Shown: positions 9,129 through 18,925 of the stretch, in pieces
How the letters are laid out: every line of letters starts with the position of its first letter
Position numbering within the stretch: the stretch's first letter is position 1
Assembly (NCBI GenBank): GCA_003164755.1
Contig: PLUB01000113.1
Location: 1 to 59,111 of the forward strand
DNA from: Methanosarcina sp.
GTDB taxonomy: Archaea > Halobacteriota > Methanosarcinia > Methanosarcinales > Methanosarcinaceae
Direction: 5' to 3'
Length of the DNA: 59,111 nucleotides
Notes under the pieces: model-generated
The model's database searches: none
The model's input: only the letters and a program-made list of their open reading frames with translations
Told to the model about the DNA's origin: nothing
Program-made: the position numbers and the translations under genes

Positions 9129-9806
9129 ATGTCCAGATTTGGAGTAACTAAGTTAGCAAAATTATATATATATTGTAATTATATAACCCATAAAGTGGAC
9201 TATTCAAAACTAGTGCAACTTCAACTACAAACTATTCTAACAGAGTATGCTGCATTAAAGTCCGAAATTCGGTATCGAACTGGATTTCAAAATCATCTTG
9301 TTCAGCTGCATTTTATTTTTCTAGGTGCTATTCTCGCAGCTGGTTTATCCAATATTCTAACCATAAAAACGAGTTTGTTGCTTATTCCAATAGAATCTTC
9401 CTTATTTGGATTATGGTATTTTGATTGTGGGCTTAGAATTTTGGAAATTGGAGCGTATATCAGAAAATGTATTGAGGCACATGTTCATAAAATACTGGGA
9501 AAAAATGAAACAAAGCCAAAGATTATGATATGGGAATCTGAGTTTAGAAAGAGTTTTAACAACGATTCTTTTGCGATAGAAGTAGGTTCTCTGATATTGA
9601 TTTTGTTGACTTTTGGTGGACCGACTTTATTCTGCATCGCATATGGCTGTTTATATCTTCATCCGCAAATTAATAATGATTCATTTATTATTATATTAGG
9701 TGTTATAATTGACTTAGTTTTATTTGGTATATTATTTTTCTTTGCAATTTGGTTTACATACGAGACTACAAAATCGATTTTAGAAACTAAAAATGAGTCA
9801 AAATAA
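9129..9806 (+). CDS. Membrane protein of unknown function
   Basis: A 225-residue protein with hydrophobic segments near residues 58-76, 81-100, 148-172 and 183-210, separated by a charged middle. The pattern QLQLQTILTEYAALKSEIRY followed by a Q/H-rich helix and LLLIPIESSLFGLWYFD resembles a family of uncharacterised membrane proteins found in archaea and bacteria. No catalytic motif is seen. The gene is intact although it lies between two halves of a broken hsdR, so it may have arrived with the inserted DNA. Start is uncertain: the ATG at 9129 has no clear ribosome site. Confidence 0.6.
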   Translation: MSRFGVTKLAKLYIYCNYITHKVDYSKLVQLQLQTILTEYAALKSEIRYRTGFQNHLVQLHFIFLGAILAAGLSNILTIKTSLLLIPIESSLFGLWYFDCGLRILEIGAYIRKCIEAHVHKILGKNETKPKIMIWESEFRKSFNNDSFAIEVGSLILILLTFGGPTLFCIAYGCLYLHPQINNDSFIIILGVIIDLVLFGILFFFAIWFTYETTKSILETKNESK

Positions 9807-9929
9807 AGAATTTTGGGCGTTACCAAAATCACTACCATGGATTTCTAGTACCTGGTAGCTCAATTGGTAGTCCATACTGATTCGATTGATGTTTTCGAAA
9901 TACCTAGGGAACACCTGGATATCAGTGAA

Positions 9930-10851
9930 TGTTAGTGGTTCGGTACCTAGAACCTTTGTCTATAATCCACGAGCATGAACGATATTAATTGCAGGTCAAC
10001 AGCAACAATTGACTGCTACTTTAATACCAACTGATAATGTTAACTATATCCAAGCATCAGCAATTGCTTTGATCAATGTAACACGGACAACTCCTATAAT
10101 TACCTGGAGTAACCCCGCTGACATAATCTATGGAACAAAATTGAGCGATACTCAGCTAGACGCTTCTGCTTCAGATCCAATAACTGGAGTCACAGTACCT
10201 GAAACATTTATCTATAATCCATCCTTAGGAACCGTACTTAGTGTAGGTACGCATACATTGAATACTACCTTCACACCAGCGATACTACAAACTATACTGC
10301 AACATTCGCAAGTGTTTCAATCAATGTAACGAAGACAATCCCTAATATTACATGGAATAACCCTGCTGACATCGTCTATGGAACCCCATTAACCACCATC
10401 CAATTTGCAACTGCTTCAGTACAGAGAACATTTGCCTATACTCCGCCATCAGAAACTGTACTGAGTGTAGGTACACAAACACTGGATGTTTCTTGCACAC
10501 CTGATGATTCTGCAAACTATACTACAGTATCAGCGAATGTTAAAATCAATGTACTGACTCCTACGCAGAAAATTGTACAGACTCTTACGCAAAAAATCAA
10601 TCAAATGATTACTTTTGTACAAGCTATAGTACTTCTGGTGATCTGAATGATGGATCATCCTATGAATTAATAGCTGTACTCAACGCTGCAGAACAAATCT
10701 GGATAGAATAGACTGAGATCAAAGTGTGGAAATCCATTTGCAGTACATACTCAAGTTGGATATTTGATCAGCCAGGTAAAAGATAAAATAGATCGGAGAG
10801 TACTTTCGCCGACGAATGGGCAGACACTGATTAATACAGCAAATATATAAT
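9930..10851 (+). pseudogene. Broken surface protein with Ig-like repeats
   Basis: Several frames encode tandem copies of an Ig-like surface repeat: TPIITWSNPADIIYGTKLS, then TIPNITWNNPADIVYGTPL, each followed by a VPxTFxYxP...SVGTxTL block and a TPxDxxNYT strand. A partial repeat precedes them from about 9930. The reading frame changes near 10285-10320 and stops occur near 10648. The 3' part (about 10560-10851) matches a helical C-terminal domain seen after such repeats (ending LSPTNGQTLINTANI). There is no signal peptide or start, so this is the degraded C-terminal half of a cell-surface protein. Confidence 0.65.
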
Positions 10852-11587
10852 TAGTTCTTTAAGCAATCAAGTTAAGTAACTAGAGATTATTTGAATTAGG
10901 TAGTGGAGAAGCCTAAATTGATGATAGGGAAATTTTGAAACAAAATAATCAAATGTATTAAATCTTGATGGTGCATATATAAAACAAATCCAATACTAAA
11001 TTAGCATTACTGTAGAAATGATAATTGTTAGAATGTTTGAAATAAGTTAGGAGAACTTCTTGGAATAGTTGTGTTTGCTGTAAACCCAAATGCAATTACT
11101 TCGAATAGAGATCATTCCAGGTATATTTAGTTTGAAATAAGATCAACATCTTCTAAGCAATTCTACTATGCTGTCTTGCACCATTGTGCCGTTTATTTCT
11201 CACTCTTTTAGGTCTGTGGGGTATGATACGGTGCTACAACTCATAATTATCTCCTTAGTTATTCTAAATTAATTATGTGAAAAATAGTTTATAAACAAAA
11301 AATAATCCAACATAAGATTTTTCGCAGCCAAAAAACAGATATATATTAATAATTATTTTTTATTATTTATGAAGTCGTCCGGATCTAATATTTCTTGTTC
11401 TAGAGAAGAAAACCTTACCTTGAGCCTATCAGTGTCCTATCCCGTGTTTATATGTACAACTATAAGATCGAAGTTATTTGATCTGTTTAAGTAAAGTATT
11501 TTTCTTGTGCTGGACTTCTGCATCATCGGTTTAATTTCGATTGCTTTGTCATATGCTTTTAGTGCTTTAATAACTAAGTTCGGTGAT
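10852..11587. other. AT-rich region with a short TPR-like coding relic
   Basis: No complete gene. On the minus strand at about 11520-11580 the sequence reads ALKAYDKAIEIKP, a tetratricopeptide-repeat fragment similar to the one in the broken 5'-nucleotidase at 56950-57010. A weak transposase-like YPTDLKE fragment (minus) sits near 11200-11235. Both are relics. Confidence 0.35.
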
Positions 11588-12061
11588 TTATGAGATGATT
11601 AGTTTCCTTATTTTGCTTACACTATCCTTCAAAGGTTTCTTTTTGAGATATTCCTCCGAAGTTTCAGGTCGGTGAAAAGAAAAAAGAGGTATTGATCTGG
11701 GTTTCGGATCGCACAGGTCTGTGAATCGTGTAAGTTTCCAGGTATTCTCGTACACAAGAGGAAGTGGATTATTATTCAGGTACTTTAGCTTACTTGTAGC
11801 GTACTTGACGGATTGTTCCTCAACAACGGTTAATTGATGGCCTTCTTCATCCTTTTTCGCCTCAACGATTCCAAAGGGCTTTTTATCTACAAATAGTACA
11901 TAATCAGCCATATCCACCTCGATCAAATACTATTTAACTGCAATGCCTTTGGAAGCATTCCACTCTATTCTATTCTTTTCCTGGACTATCAAGCCAGAAT
12001 CATTTAATTTTCTATCAATTTCATTTATGGCTTTCTGCTCATGAGTTTGGTTATTACTCAT
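11588..12061 (-). pseudogene. hsdR N-terminal fragment interrupted by an in-frame TAG
   Basis: From an ATG at 12061 the frame reads MSNNQTHEQKAINEIDRKLN and so on to GIAVK, then TAG at 11932-11930, then YLIEVDMADYVLFVDKKPFG, and ends in the HRPET region. This is the N-terminal nuclease domain of a type I restriction R subunit; ADYVLFVDKKPxGxxEAKK carries the nuclease core with its catalytic Glu-Ala-Lys. The frame ends before the helicase motifs. In intact homologs the TAG position is usually occupied by glutamate (REYL), so GAG to TAG explains it. No hsdM or hsdS is present. Confidence 0.75.
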
Positions 12062-13131
12062 GCATCATTACCCATGAGACTAATTTCATCTTTCTTTTTC
12101 TAGATCTAAAATTCCACATCTTAGAATCAAATTAAGCACAGTACTTAAAAATTTGACTTTTAATTTACAGCGAATTTGCAATACAATCTATCCTGGTATT
12201 GTACCAAAAATTCCGTAAAACAAAATAGGATGAAAAGTTGCTGGTTATACAGACAAGTTTCTATTTTTCGTATTTCATTGATGTATATATTTTACCTTAA
12301 AACCTATGCATGCTTGAACTTGTAGAGAATACAAACAAAGTCATAGATCCTATAATTTTACTCAATCCTGTCCATGTATCATGTGAGAAAGTCATCCGAG
12401 CTGAACTTTTTAGTTTTCTCTATGAGTAAAGGAGAATCCATCATTTTTGTATATTCCCAAAGCTTGAAGATCCGATGTGCAAATGATTTCTCGCTGATGA
12501 GAAATCTCCAGATCTTTGATTTTGACAACCATGGAACTAAATCAAATAAAAGACTAACTATTCGACTTTTCGAGATGAAAGGCTTTTCATTTTCCTCTTC
12601 TCTTGGAAAAAAAATATTTTGTGTCAATGGGTTTGTCTGATAAATTATTATTTACAAAATAATGATTTCTGGCTGAAAAGATAAAATACTGATACGCGAA
12701 TCGCAAAAATATCAACGCTTTATAAATGTTTGGTGAGTAAATTATATATAGAACCTTCTTCTTTAAAATATATTAACAGATGTATATCTTTCAAAGTATT
12801 GCCGTTTATCCAACTTATGTGATATCTACGCTAAATTCGGATATTTTAATCAAAAATAAATCAATGTGTAAGAAATTCACAAAATTTGCGATTCTAACTG
12901 TGCAATTTAGCTATTATAACAAGAGTTGGGTATGTTGTAACACTTAGAATTAGATTGAGGATATTCCCTATAAGATGGAACGATCTTCGGATCACTTTTA
13001 GTTATAATATAAGGAAAAGGGCCTTAATTTGAGAATGAAAAAATACTATCAATCACCATATATATATAAAGTAAGATCACATGTAATTTATACACATTAT
13101 TTAAATTTGTCTTAAAGAATCAATTTACTAT
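12062..13131. other. AT-rich intergenic region before the smc operon
   Basis: Over 1 kb with no supportable gene. Two opposed open frames at about 12374-12640 mirror each other, have unusual composition and no recognisable motif, so I do not call either. An AAATTATTATTTACAAAATAATGATTT-like imperfect palindrome is centred near 12652. Confidence 0.4.
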
Positions 13132-13223
13132 AGAGGATATAGATAGACCTCTGATTTTCACGAGTCATTTATAGATCATTTATAAGCATAATAACAAAAT
13201 TTAGGAGTTTACAGAAATTCTCT
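13132..13223 (+). mobile_element. 91-bp-family MITE-like element upstream of the smc operon
   Basis: It begins AGAGGATATAGATAGACC and ends GGAGTTTACAGAAATTCTCT, imperfect inverted repeats of the family with consensus AGAGGATTTCGATAAAC. The centre contains CATTTATAAGCATAATAAC, a TATA-like stretch. It ends 75 bases before the preferred start of the first gene of the smc operon, so the operon promoter probably lies in or beside it. Confidence 0.6.
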
Positions 13224-13298
13224 ATGATTATGCTGATATACCCTGCTGGCACAAAAACTGCAGGCGATCAGAGATGTGGACCAGATATGAGGTATTTT

Positions 13299-14255
13299 AT
13301 GAGAACTAGACAGAGGGACATGCACAATATACCAAAAAGGGGAATGTCAATAAGCTGTGAAGAGCTCGAGACTCTCAAGAAATCTATAAAGGTTTCGGTT
13401 CTCAACGAACTGCAAGCCGAAATCGAAAAAGTTTCAGATCAGGAATCCTTAAAGGATACCATACTTTCCAACATCAGAACTGAATTGATGGAAATACCTA
13501 ATCCTGCATCACTCAAGGCTTCCCTCCTCAATGATTTGAAAATGGAATTGGATGCTTCCGAGAAAAATAATTTGGTAGAAACTGATCGACGGCTAAGGGA
13601 ACTAGTGGGAATTCAAGACGGTCTCGTTCGGGAATTACTTGACCAAAAAATGATTATGAAAAAACTGAGAACTGAAATCGAAAATCTCACTAAAAAACTA
13701 GAGGATTTGAAAAGCGTTACTCCCGGACCCCTTTCTCCTGTATTCCTTCCTTCGCTTGAAGATCCTCTGGATCATTCTTCTCTTTCCAGAAAGCTAAGGC
13801 ACATAACAGAATTTAAAAAAGAAACTCCAACAGATGGAATGATTGATTTTGAGGGAGCTTCTACCCATCTACCAGGCACCAGTGCAAAAGTTCAGTTAAA
13901 GCTTAAAGAGATAGAGCCGGAAGAGCTTGATAAAGAAAAAATTGAACCAAAATGTGAGTACATTATTGCCGAGAGCGGGGATAAAAGATTATATAAAGGC
14001 AATATAAAACAACAGCTTTCGATGAAAGTGGAGCCTCTGAAACAGCAATCTACCCAAAAGCTATCCACTATGAGGCAGAATACCCCTGAAAAGGTAGATT
14101 TTATAAGAGCCAGACCTTCAGATGATTATAAGTGTGAATATATAATTGCTGAAAAGGCTTCAAAAAAGCATTTAGTAGAAGAGTCTGTGGAAACGAGGGA
14201 AAAAGAGGACGCAGAACTTATCATCTGCAGCCGGAAAAATTCCAGAGTATATTGA
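13299..14255 (+). CDS. Coiled-coil protein encoded directly upstream of SMC
   Basis: A charged protein without a recognised domain. The frame opens at 13224, but a GAGGT at 13289-13293 lies 5 bases before the ATG at 13299, which I prefer (318 residues). Residues about 20-150 are helical with heptad-like patterns (LRELVGIQDGLVRELLDQKM and so on). The C-terminal half is low-complexity and contains a duplicated motif KCEYIIAE at 218-225 and 278-285, spaced by basic and Gln-rich sequence. Its stop overlaps the frame opening of smc (TTGA), so it is co-transcribed and translationally close to smc. A role with SMC-ScpAB is likely from context, but no family function is known to me. Confidence 0.7.
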   Translation: MRTRQRDMHNIPKRGMSISCEELETLKKSIKVSVLNELQAEIEKVSDQESLKDTILSNIRTELMEIPNPASLKASLLNDLKMELDASEKNNLVETDRRLRELVGIQDGLVRELLDQKMIMKKLRTEIENLTKKLEDLKSVTPGPLSPVFLPSLEDPLDHSSLSRKLRHITEFKKETPTDGMIDFEGASTHLPGTSAKVQLKLKEIEPEELDKEKIEPKCEYIIAESGDKRLYKGNIKQQLSMKVEPLKQQSTQKLSTMRQNTPEKVDFIRARPSDDYKCEYIIAEKASKKHLVEESVETREKEDAELIICSRKNSRVY

Positions 14256-14305
14256 GGCTTAAAAAACAGAAACTTCCTCAAAAACGCGAATTAAAGAGGC
14301 ATTCT

Positions 14306-17300
14306 GTGTACATAAAAGAGATTGAATTCGTTAATTTCAAATCCTTCGGAAAAAAAGTAAAGATTTCCTTTTATAACGACTTTACCACAATTTCCGGCCC
14401 GAATGGTAGTGGAAAATCAAACATAATAGATGGGATTCTCTTTGCACTAGGACTTTCAAGTTCCAGGACTCTTCGAGCCGAGAAACTCACTGATCTGATT
14501 TATAACGGTGAAGAAGCAAAAAAACCTGATTTTGCCCAAGTTACTATTCGTTTTGACAACTCCGACCGCAAGCTACCTCTGGAACTTGATGAAGTTGAGA
14601 TCTCGAGAAAAGTCCGGCGGACTAAAAGCGGATACTATAGCTACTTTTACTTCAATGGAAGAACTGTAAACCTTGGAGAGATACATTTTCAGCTCGCAAA
14701 AGCCGGTGTGACTCCTGAAGGTTATAATGTGGTAATGCAAGGGGATGTCACACAGATTATCTCCATGACCTCTGTAGAACGGCGAAAGATTATCGATGAA
14801 ATTGTAGGGGTTACGGAATTTGAAGAGCGCAAGCAAAAATCTCTTGGAGAACTGGAAATTGTCAGACAGCAAATCGAACGTGTTGATATAATTCTAGAGG
14901 AAGTAAGAATTCAACTGAGAAAATTGACCGAAGAGCGGGATCAAGCCTTAAAATACCAGGCACTCAAGGCTGAAAAAGTTAACTTTGAAGGCTACATTTT
15001 GCTTTCTAAACTAAAGGATGCAAGGATCGAACTGAATAACGTGAATAACGAGCTTGCCAGAAAAGGAGAACATCTTGACAAAGTGGAGGCTTTGCTAAAC
15101 GAGAGAAAACAAGAAATTCAAGCTCTTGAAGAGACTCTTGAAAAAATTTCTCTTGAAATCCACAAAAAAGGAGAAGATGAACAACTCCAGGTCAAGAGGG
15201 AAATAGAAGAGATCAAGGGAGAAATTTCGCGTTCCACAGATAGCATTGAACTTTCGGAAGCTGAACTTGAGGAAGCTGACTCACGACGTAGGAAAGCCTT
15301 TATAGATATCGATTCTAACAAGAACAAGATCAGAGAACTTGAAGAAAAAATCGAAGTTGAAAACCTGAGAAAGGATAGTATATCATCAGAGCTTTCCGAG
15401 CGCAAAACAGAGTGCATAATACTCCACAACAGGATTGCTGATGTGGATACAAGGTTTGCTGTTACAAGAGACGAGCTTATGGCTGCCAGAAGGGAGCTTG
15501 AGAATATAAAGAATGAGAGGAATGAGCTCATCCGAACTGAGGACAGACTTTTAGATACTCTCAGGAGAAGATCTTCGGAACTTAGGGAGATAGAAAAACA
15601 GATCCTAGATGCAGAAGCAGCAGTCTCTAGTTCCGATAGCGACACACTTTCTGTCCAGTATGAAATCGAAAAACTTTCCAAAAATATGGAATTTCATATA
15701 AAAGATAATAACGATATAGAGGCCAGTCATTTCAGAATCAAGGAAGATATCAGGAAACTCGAAAGCAAGCTTCACAGCCTGCAGCAAGAATATGCAATTA
15801 CTGAAGCGAGGATCAGGGCATCTGAACAAGGAGGAAGCTATTCCAAAGCTGTTGAAATTGTGATCGGAGCTTTTATTCAAGAGGAACTTTTTGGAATTCA
15901 TGGTACAATTGCCCAACTGGGAAAAGTGGACAGGAGGTATGCAACAGCTCTGGAAATTGCCGCAGGAAATAGAATGCAAGCAATTGTTGTAGACACTGAT
16001 GCCGAAGCTGCTGAAGCAATAGAATACTTAAAGCGCAGAAAAGGAGGAAGAGTTACCTTTCTTCCACTCAACAAAATGAAAAAATCTAGACGTCTTGAAA
16101 ATCTCAGTTATGAAAATGGTGTAATAGGATATGCAATTGATCTTCTCGAATTCGATCCTCATTTTGAACCTGCCTTCGGGTATGTTTTCCAGGATACCCT
16201 TGTGATGGAAAATTTAGCCAGTGCTCGTCAACTCATGGGAAAGGCAAGAATGGTTACCCTTGAAGGGGAACTCCTGGAAAAGAGCGGGGCAATGGTAGGA
16301 GGTTTCCTTTCTTCAAAATCTGGAATTACTTTTGAGGCTGCGGAAAAAGATAAACTTCTTGAGCTTGCAGACGAAATAAATTCTTTAGATACAAGCCGAA
16401 TTGCAGCTATAAATAAACAAGATACCATTGAAAGTCATCTTTTTGAATTGAGCCGGAAAATTAGGGACTTTGAGGTTACTATTTCGCGAAAGGGATACCA
16501 ATTTGAGGAAATCGCAGGCAGAGGAGCCAAGCTTGGAGAACTCCTGGAAACTAAGCAAACGGATCTTAAAGAAATCGAGAACTCAAGGACTGAACTTCGG
16601 GTTGAAATGGACAAAATTATTGCAGAAAAAAGCGAAAAACAAAAAGCTACAGCTGAAATTGAAGCACTGATTTTCGAACTTGAGGCAAAACTTGCTGATT
16701 CTCCTCTACCTGAGATCAATAAAAAGTTGGAGTCCGTTGACCAGGAACTCAGAAGGCTTGAAGGTAAAATCTGGGATATTGAGGCTAACCTGAATGCTCT
16801 GAAGCTTGAAAAAGAATACGTTGAACAGAAAATTGCCGATGCAAAGGAACTCATTGGGGATCTCGATGAAAAGAAAAACTCAAAGCTTAAAAAAGTTGAC
16901 TCTCTAAAGGTAAAAATAAAGGAACTCAAAGAAAAACTAGATGAAAAGAAGACTCTTGAAATTGAGCTTTCCGATAAGCTGATAGAGCTTCAAACAGAAA
17001 GAGATAGTGTTAAGATAGAACACAGCACTGTGAAGCGCAGGGTTAGCATTGCTGCAAATGCCCTTGAAAATGCAAAACAGCAGATGTTTACGCTCACAGC
17101 TACTAAAAATGCACTTCTTGACCAAGAAAAAAAGTTCACTGAAGAAGTCCAGAAGAGAGGCATAAAAGAAACAGATGAAGTTCCAAATTACGAAACCATT
17201 TATATGCGGATTCAAGCAATCGAAGAAGCTCTCATGAGACTTGAGCCAATAAACATGAGAGCAATTGACGAGTATGAAGAGGTAGAACTCAGGCTTTTGA

Positions 17301-17833
17301 ATCTTCAGGAAAAGCGGGATACCCTTTCTACTGAAAGGAAGCAACTACTTGAACGTATAGACCAGTACGAACAGCTAAAGCGAGATTCTTTTATGGAAGC
17401 GTATACAATTATCAATGCCAATTTTAAAGATATCTTTCATGAGCTTTCCGAGGGCATGGGTGAGCTCTTACTTGAAGACCCTACTAATCCTTTTGCAGGA
17501 GGTATGACCCTCCGGGCCCAGCCCAAGGAAAAAACTCTCCAGCGGATCGAATCCATGTCAGGAGGAGAAAAAAGCCTAACAGCTCTTGCTTTCATTTTTG
17601 CGATTCAGCAGTACCGCCCTGCTCCTTTTTATGCCTTTGATGAAATTGATATGTTTCTGGACGGTTGGAATGTGGAGAGAGTTTCAAGGCGAATTAAATC
17701 ATCAGGATCAAAAGTTCAGTTTATCGTTGTCTCTTTACGGAAACCCATGATTCAGGCTGCAAGCAGAATAATAGGGGTCACAATGCAGGAAAATAATATC
17801 ACTAGCATTACTGGAGTGAAGCTTAATGGCTGA
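14306..17833 (+). CDS. smc: Chromosome segregation/condensin protein SMC
   Basis: The SMC ATPase, which dimerises through a hinge and, with ScpA and ScpB, compacts and segregates chromosomes. Visible parts: Walker A GPNGSGKS at residues 31-38, a long coiled coil, a hinge at roughly 520-690 (GIHGTIAQLGKVDRRYATAL and so on), a second coil, the ABC signature SGGEKSLTAL from 1085 and Walker B FYAFDEID with D1112/E1113. The frame opens at a TTG at 14252, but a GAGG at 14296-14299 sits 6 bases before a GTG at 14306 giving MYIKEIEFVNFKSFG, the canonical SMC start; length is then 1175. ScpA begins 8 bases before the smc stop, so the two are translationally coupled. Confidence 0.95.
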   Translation: MYIKEIEFVNFKSFGKKVKISFYNDFTTISGPNGSGKSNIIDGILFALGLSSSRTLRAEKLTDLIYNGEEAKKPDFAQVTIRFDNSDRKLPLELDEVEISRKVRRTKSGYYSYFYFNGRTVNLGEIHFQLAKAGVTPEGYNVVMQGDVTQIISMTSVERRKIIDEIVGVTEFEERKQKSLGELEIVRQQIERVDIILEEVRIQLRKLTEERDQALKYQALKAEKVNFEGYILLSKLKDARIELNNVNNELARKGEHLDKVEALLNERKQEIQALEETLEKISLEIHKKGEDEQLQVKREIEEIKGEISRSTDSIELSEAELEEADSRRRKAFIDIDSNKNKIRELEEKIEVENLRKDSISSELSERKTECIILHNRIADVDTRFAVTRDELMAARRELENIKNERNELIRTEDRLLDTLRRRSSELREIEKQILDAEAAVSSSDSDTLSVQYEIEKLSKNMEFHIKDNNDIEASHFRIKEDIRKLESKLHSLQQEYAITEARIRASEQGGSYSKAVEIVIGAFIQEELFGIHGTIAQLGKVDRRYATALEIAAGNRMQAIVVDTDAEAAEAIEYLKRRKGGRVTFLPLNKMKKSRRLENLSYENGVIGYAIDLLEFDPHFEPAFGYVFQDTLVMENLASARQLMGKARMVTLEGELLEKSGAMVGGFLSSKSGITFEAAEKDKLLELADEINSLDTSRIAAINKQDTIESHLFELSRKIRDFEVTISRKGYQFEEIAGRGAKLGELLETKQTDLKEIENSRTELRVEMDKIIAEKSEKQKATAEIEALIFELEAKLADSPLPEINKKLESVDQELRRLEGKIWDIEANLNALKLEKEYVEQKIADAKELIGDLDEKKNSKLKKVDSLKVKIKELKEKLDEKKTLEIELSDKLIELQTERDSVKIEHSTVKRRVSIAANALENAKQQMFTLTATKNALLDQEKKFTEEVQKRGIKETDEVPNYETIYMRIQAIEEALMRLEPINMRAIDEYEEVELRLLNLQEKRDTLSTERKQLLERIDQYEQLKRDSFMEAYTIINANFKDIFHELSEGMGELLLEDPTNPFAGGMTLRAQPKEKTLQRIESMSGGEKSLTALAFIFAIQQYRPAPFYAFDEIDMFLDGWNVERVSRRIKSSGSKVQFIVVSLRKPMIQAASRIIGVTMQENNITSITGVKLNG

Positions 17834-18815
17834 ACTTATAGATAACGTGGGTGCGACATTTGAAGTTTCAAACCTATCTGGCCATGATTTCTGTGAATCT
17901 GAGGAAAATAACTCTTTTTTTTTAGATCCAGAAATTTATGGGCTTCCAAAGACCCTTTCACGCCTTGGAATTGATTGGAATCTGATTGATATTTCTGAAT
18001 TTGAGACATATGAACCCCTTGGCATACTGGTTGAGCTTGCCCAGGGTGGAAAAATAGATCCCTGGGATATCGACATTATACAGCTCACTGACAGTTTCCT
18101 GGGAAGGGTTGAAGAGCTCAAGAAAATGGACCTCAGAATTTCCTCACGAACACTTCTTTATTCTGCTATCCTTCTTCGTATGAAGTCTTCGAGAATTCTT
18201 GAGATAGAGGAGGAAGAGATTGAAGAATTTGATTCTGATTTTGTCGACGAACTAAATCTGCCTGAACCTAAAGACTTTCCTCTTCCGAAGCTTCCGATCC
18301 GCCGCATTTCAACTAGGCCAGTTACACTCAATGAATTAATGCTTGAACTCAAGAAAGTCGAGAAAACCATCTCCAAAAAAAATGAAAAGAAAGCTCTTAG
18401 AGCTTCAGAAGAACTTCATCTTCTTGAAGATATTCACCTAACTACCGGTGATATCCTTGGTATTGCGCATGAAGAAGCCATTAGCTCGCGGCTGGTACTA
18501 ATCTGGGCCAGTCTTGCAAAATTATTTATGATTCAACCTGTAGTGCTTTTTTCCAGCTTCCTGAAAGTAAGCGAAGATAGAATTATGGATTATCTATCTC
18601 TTCTCTTTCTTGCTTCAAACAGAAAGATTTGGCTTTTCCAGAATGAGTTATTTGGGGAACTGTATATATATCCAGGAGAAGAATCTGGCTTTTCCACTGA
18701 GAATAATCCCCCTTTATTTCATGAGATTAAGTTAGAATCAAAAAGCGAATTTTCAAGGTACCAGCTTCAGAGATCTCTTGAAACAAATTTTATAAGTGGC
18801 ACCTTTCTGGATTAG
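17826..18815 (+). CDS. scpA: Segregation and condensation protein ScpA (kleisin)
   Basis: The kleisin subunit that bridges the SMC heads. The N-terminal region at about 55-115 carries the ScpA signature GILVELAQGGKIDPWDIDII followed by SRTLLYSAILLRMKSSRILE. An acidic linker follows (EIEEEEIEEFDSDF), then a helical middle and a C-terminal winged-helix-like part. At 329 residues it is somewhat longer than many bacterial homologs because of an N-terminal extension of about 50 residues. The ATG overlaps the end of smc by 8 bases. It is the second partner in the smc-scpA-scpB cluster. Confidence 0.92.
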   Translation: MAELIDNVGATFEVSNLSGHDFCESEENNSFFLDPEIYGLPKTLSRLGIDWNLIDISEFETYEPLGILVELAQGGKIDPWDIDIIQLTDSFLGRVEELKKMDLRISSRTLLYSAILLRMKSSRILEIEEEEIEEFDSDFVDELNLPEPKDFPLPKLPIRRISTRPVTLNELMLELKKVEKTISKKNEKKALRASEELHLLEDIHLTTGDILGIAHEEAISSRLVLIWASLAKLFMIQPVVLFSSFLKVSEDRIMDYLSLLFLASNRKIWLFQNELFGELYIYPGEESGFSTENNPPLFHEIKLESKSEFSRYQLQRSLETNFISGTFLD

Positions 18816-18925
18816 TAAGTGGGTAATGGCCTTAAAAAACAGTACTCTAATCATTTTTTTAATTTAAACGTATAAAGCTAAATCCACTTGAAGAATAAAT
18901 AATCTGATTAGCTTTTGTTCCTTTT

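Noticed and set aside
9848..9870. GGTAGCTCAATTGGTAG looks like a tRNA D-arm.
   Set aside because: No matching acceptor or T-arm is found in the next 70 bases. Treated as chance or a heavily degraded tRNA.
11930..11932. In-frame TAG in the hsdR N-terminal fragment as a pyrrolysine codon.
   Set aside because: The gene is truncated and split anyway, and homologs have glutamate there; simple nonsense decay is sufficient.
12374..12640. Two opposed 80-88 codon frames.
   Set aside because: They mirror each other, lack ribosome sites and motifs, and do not resemble any family.
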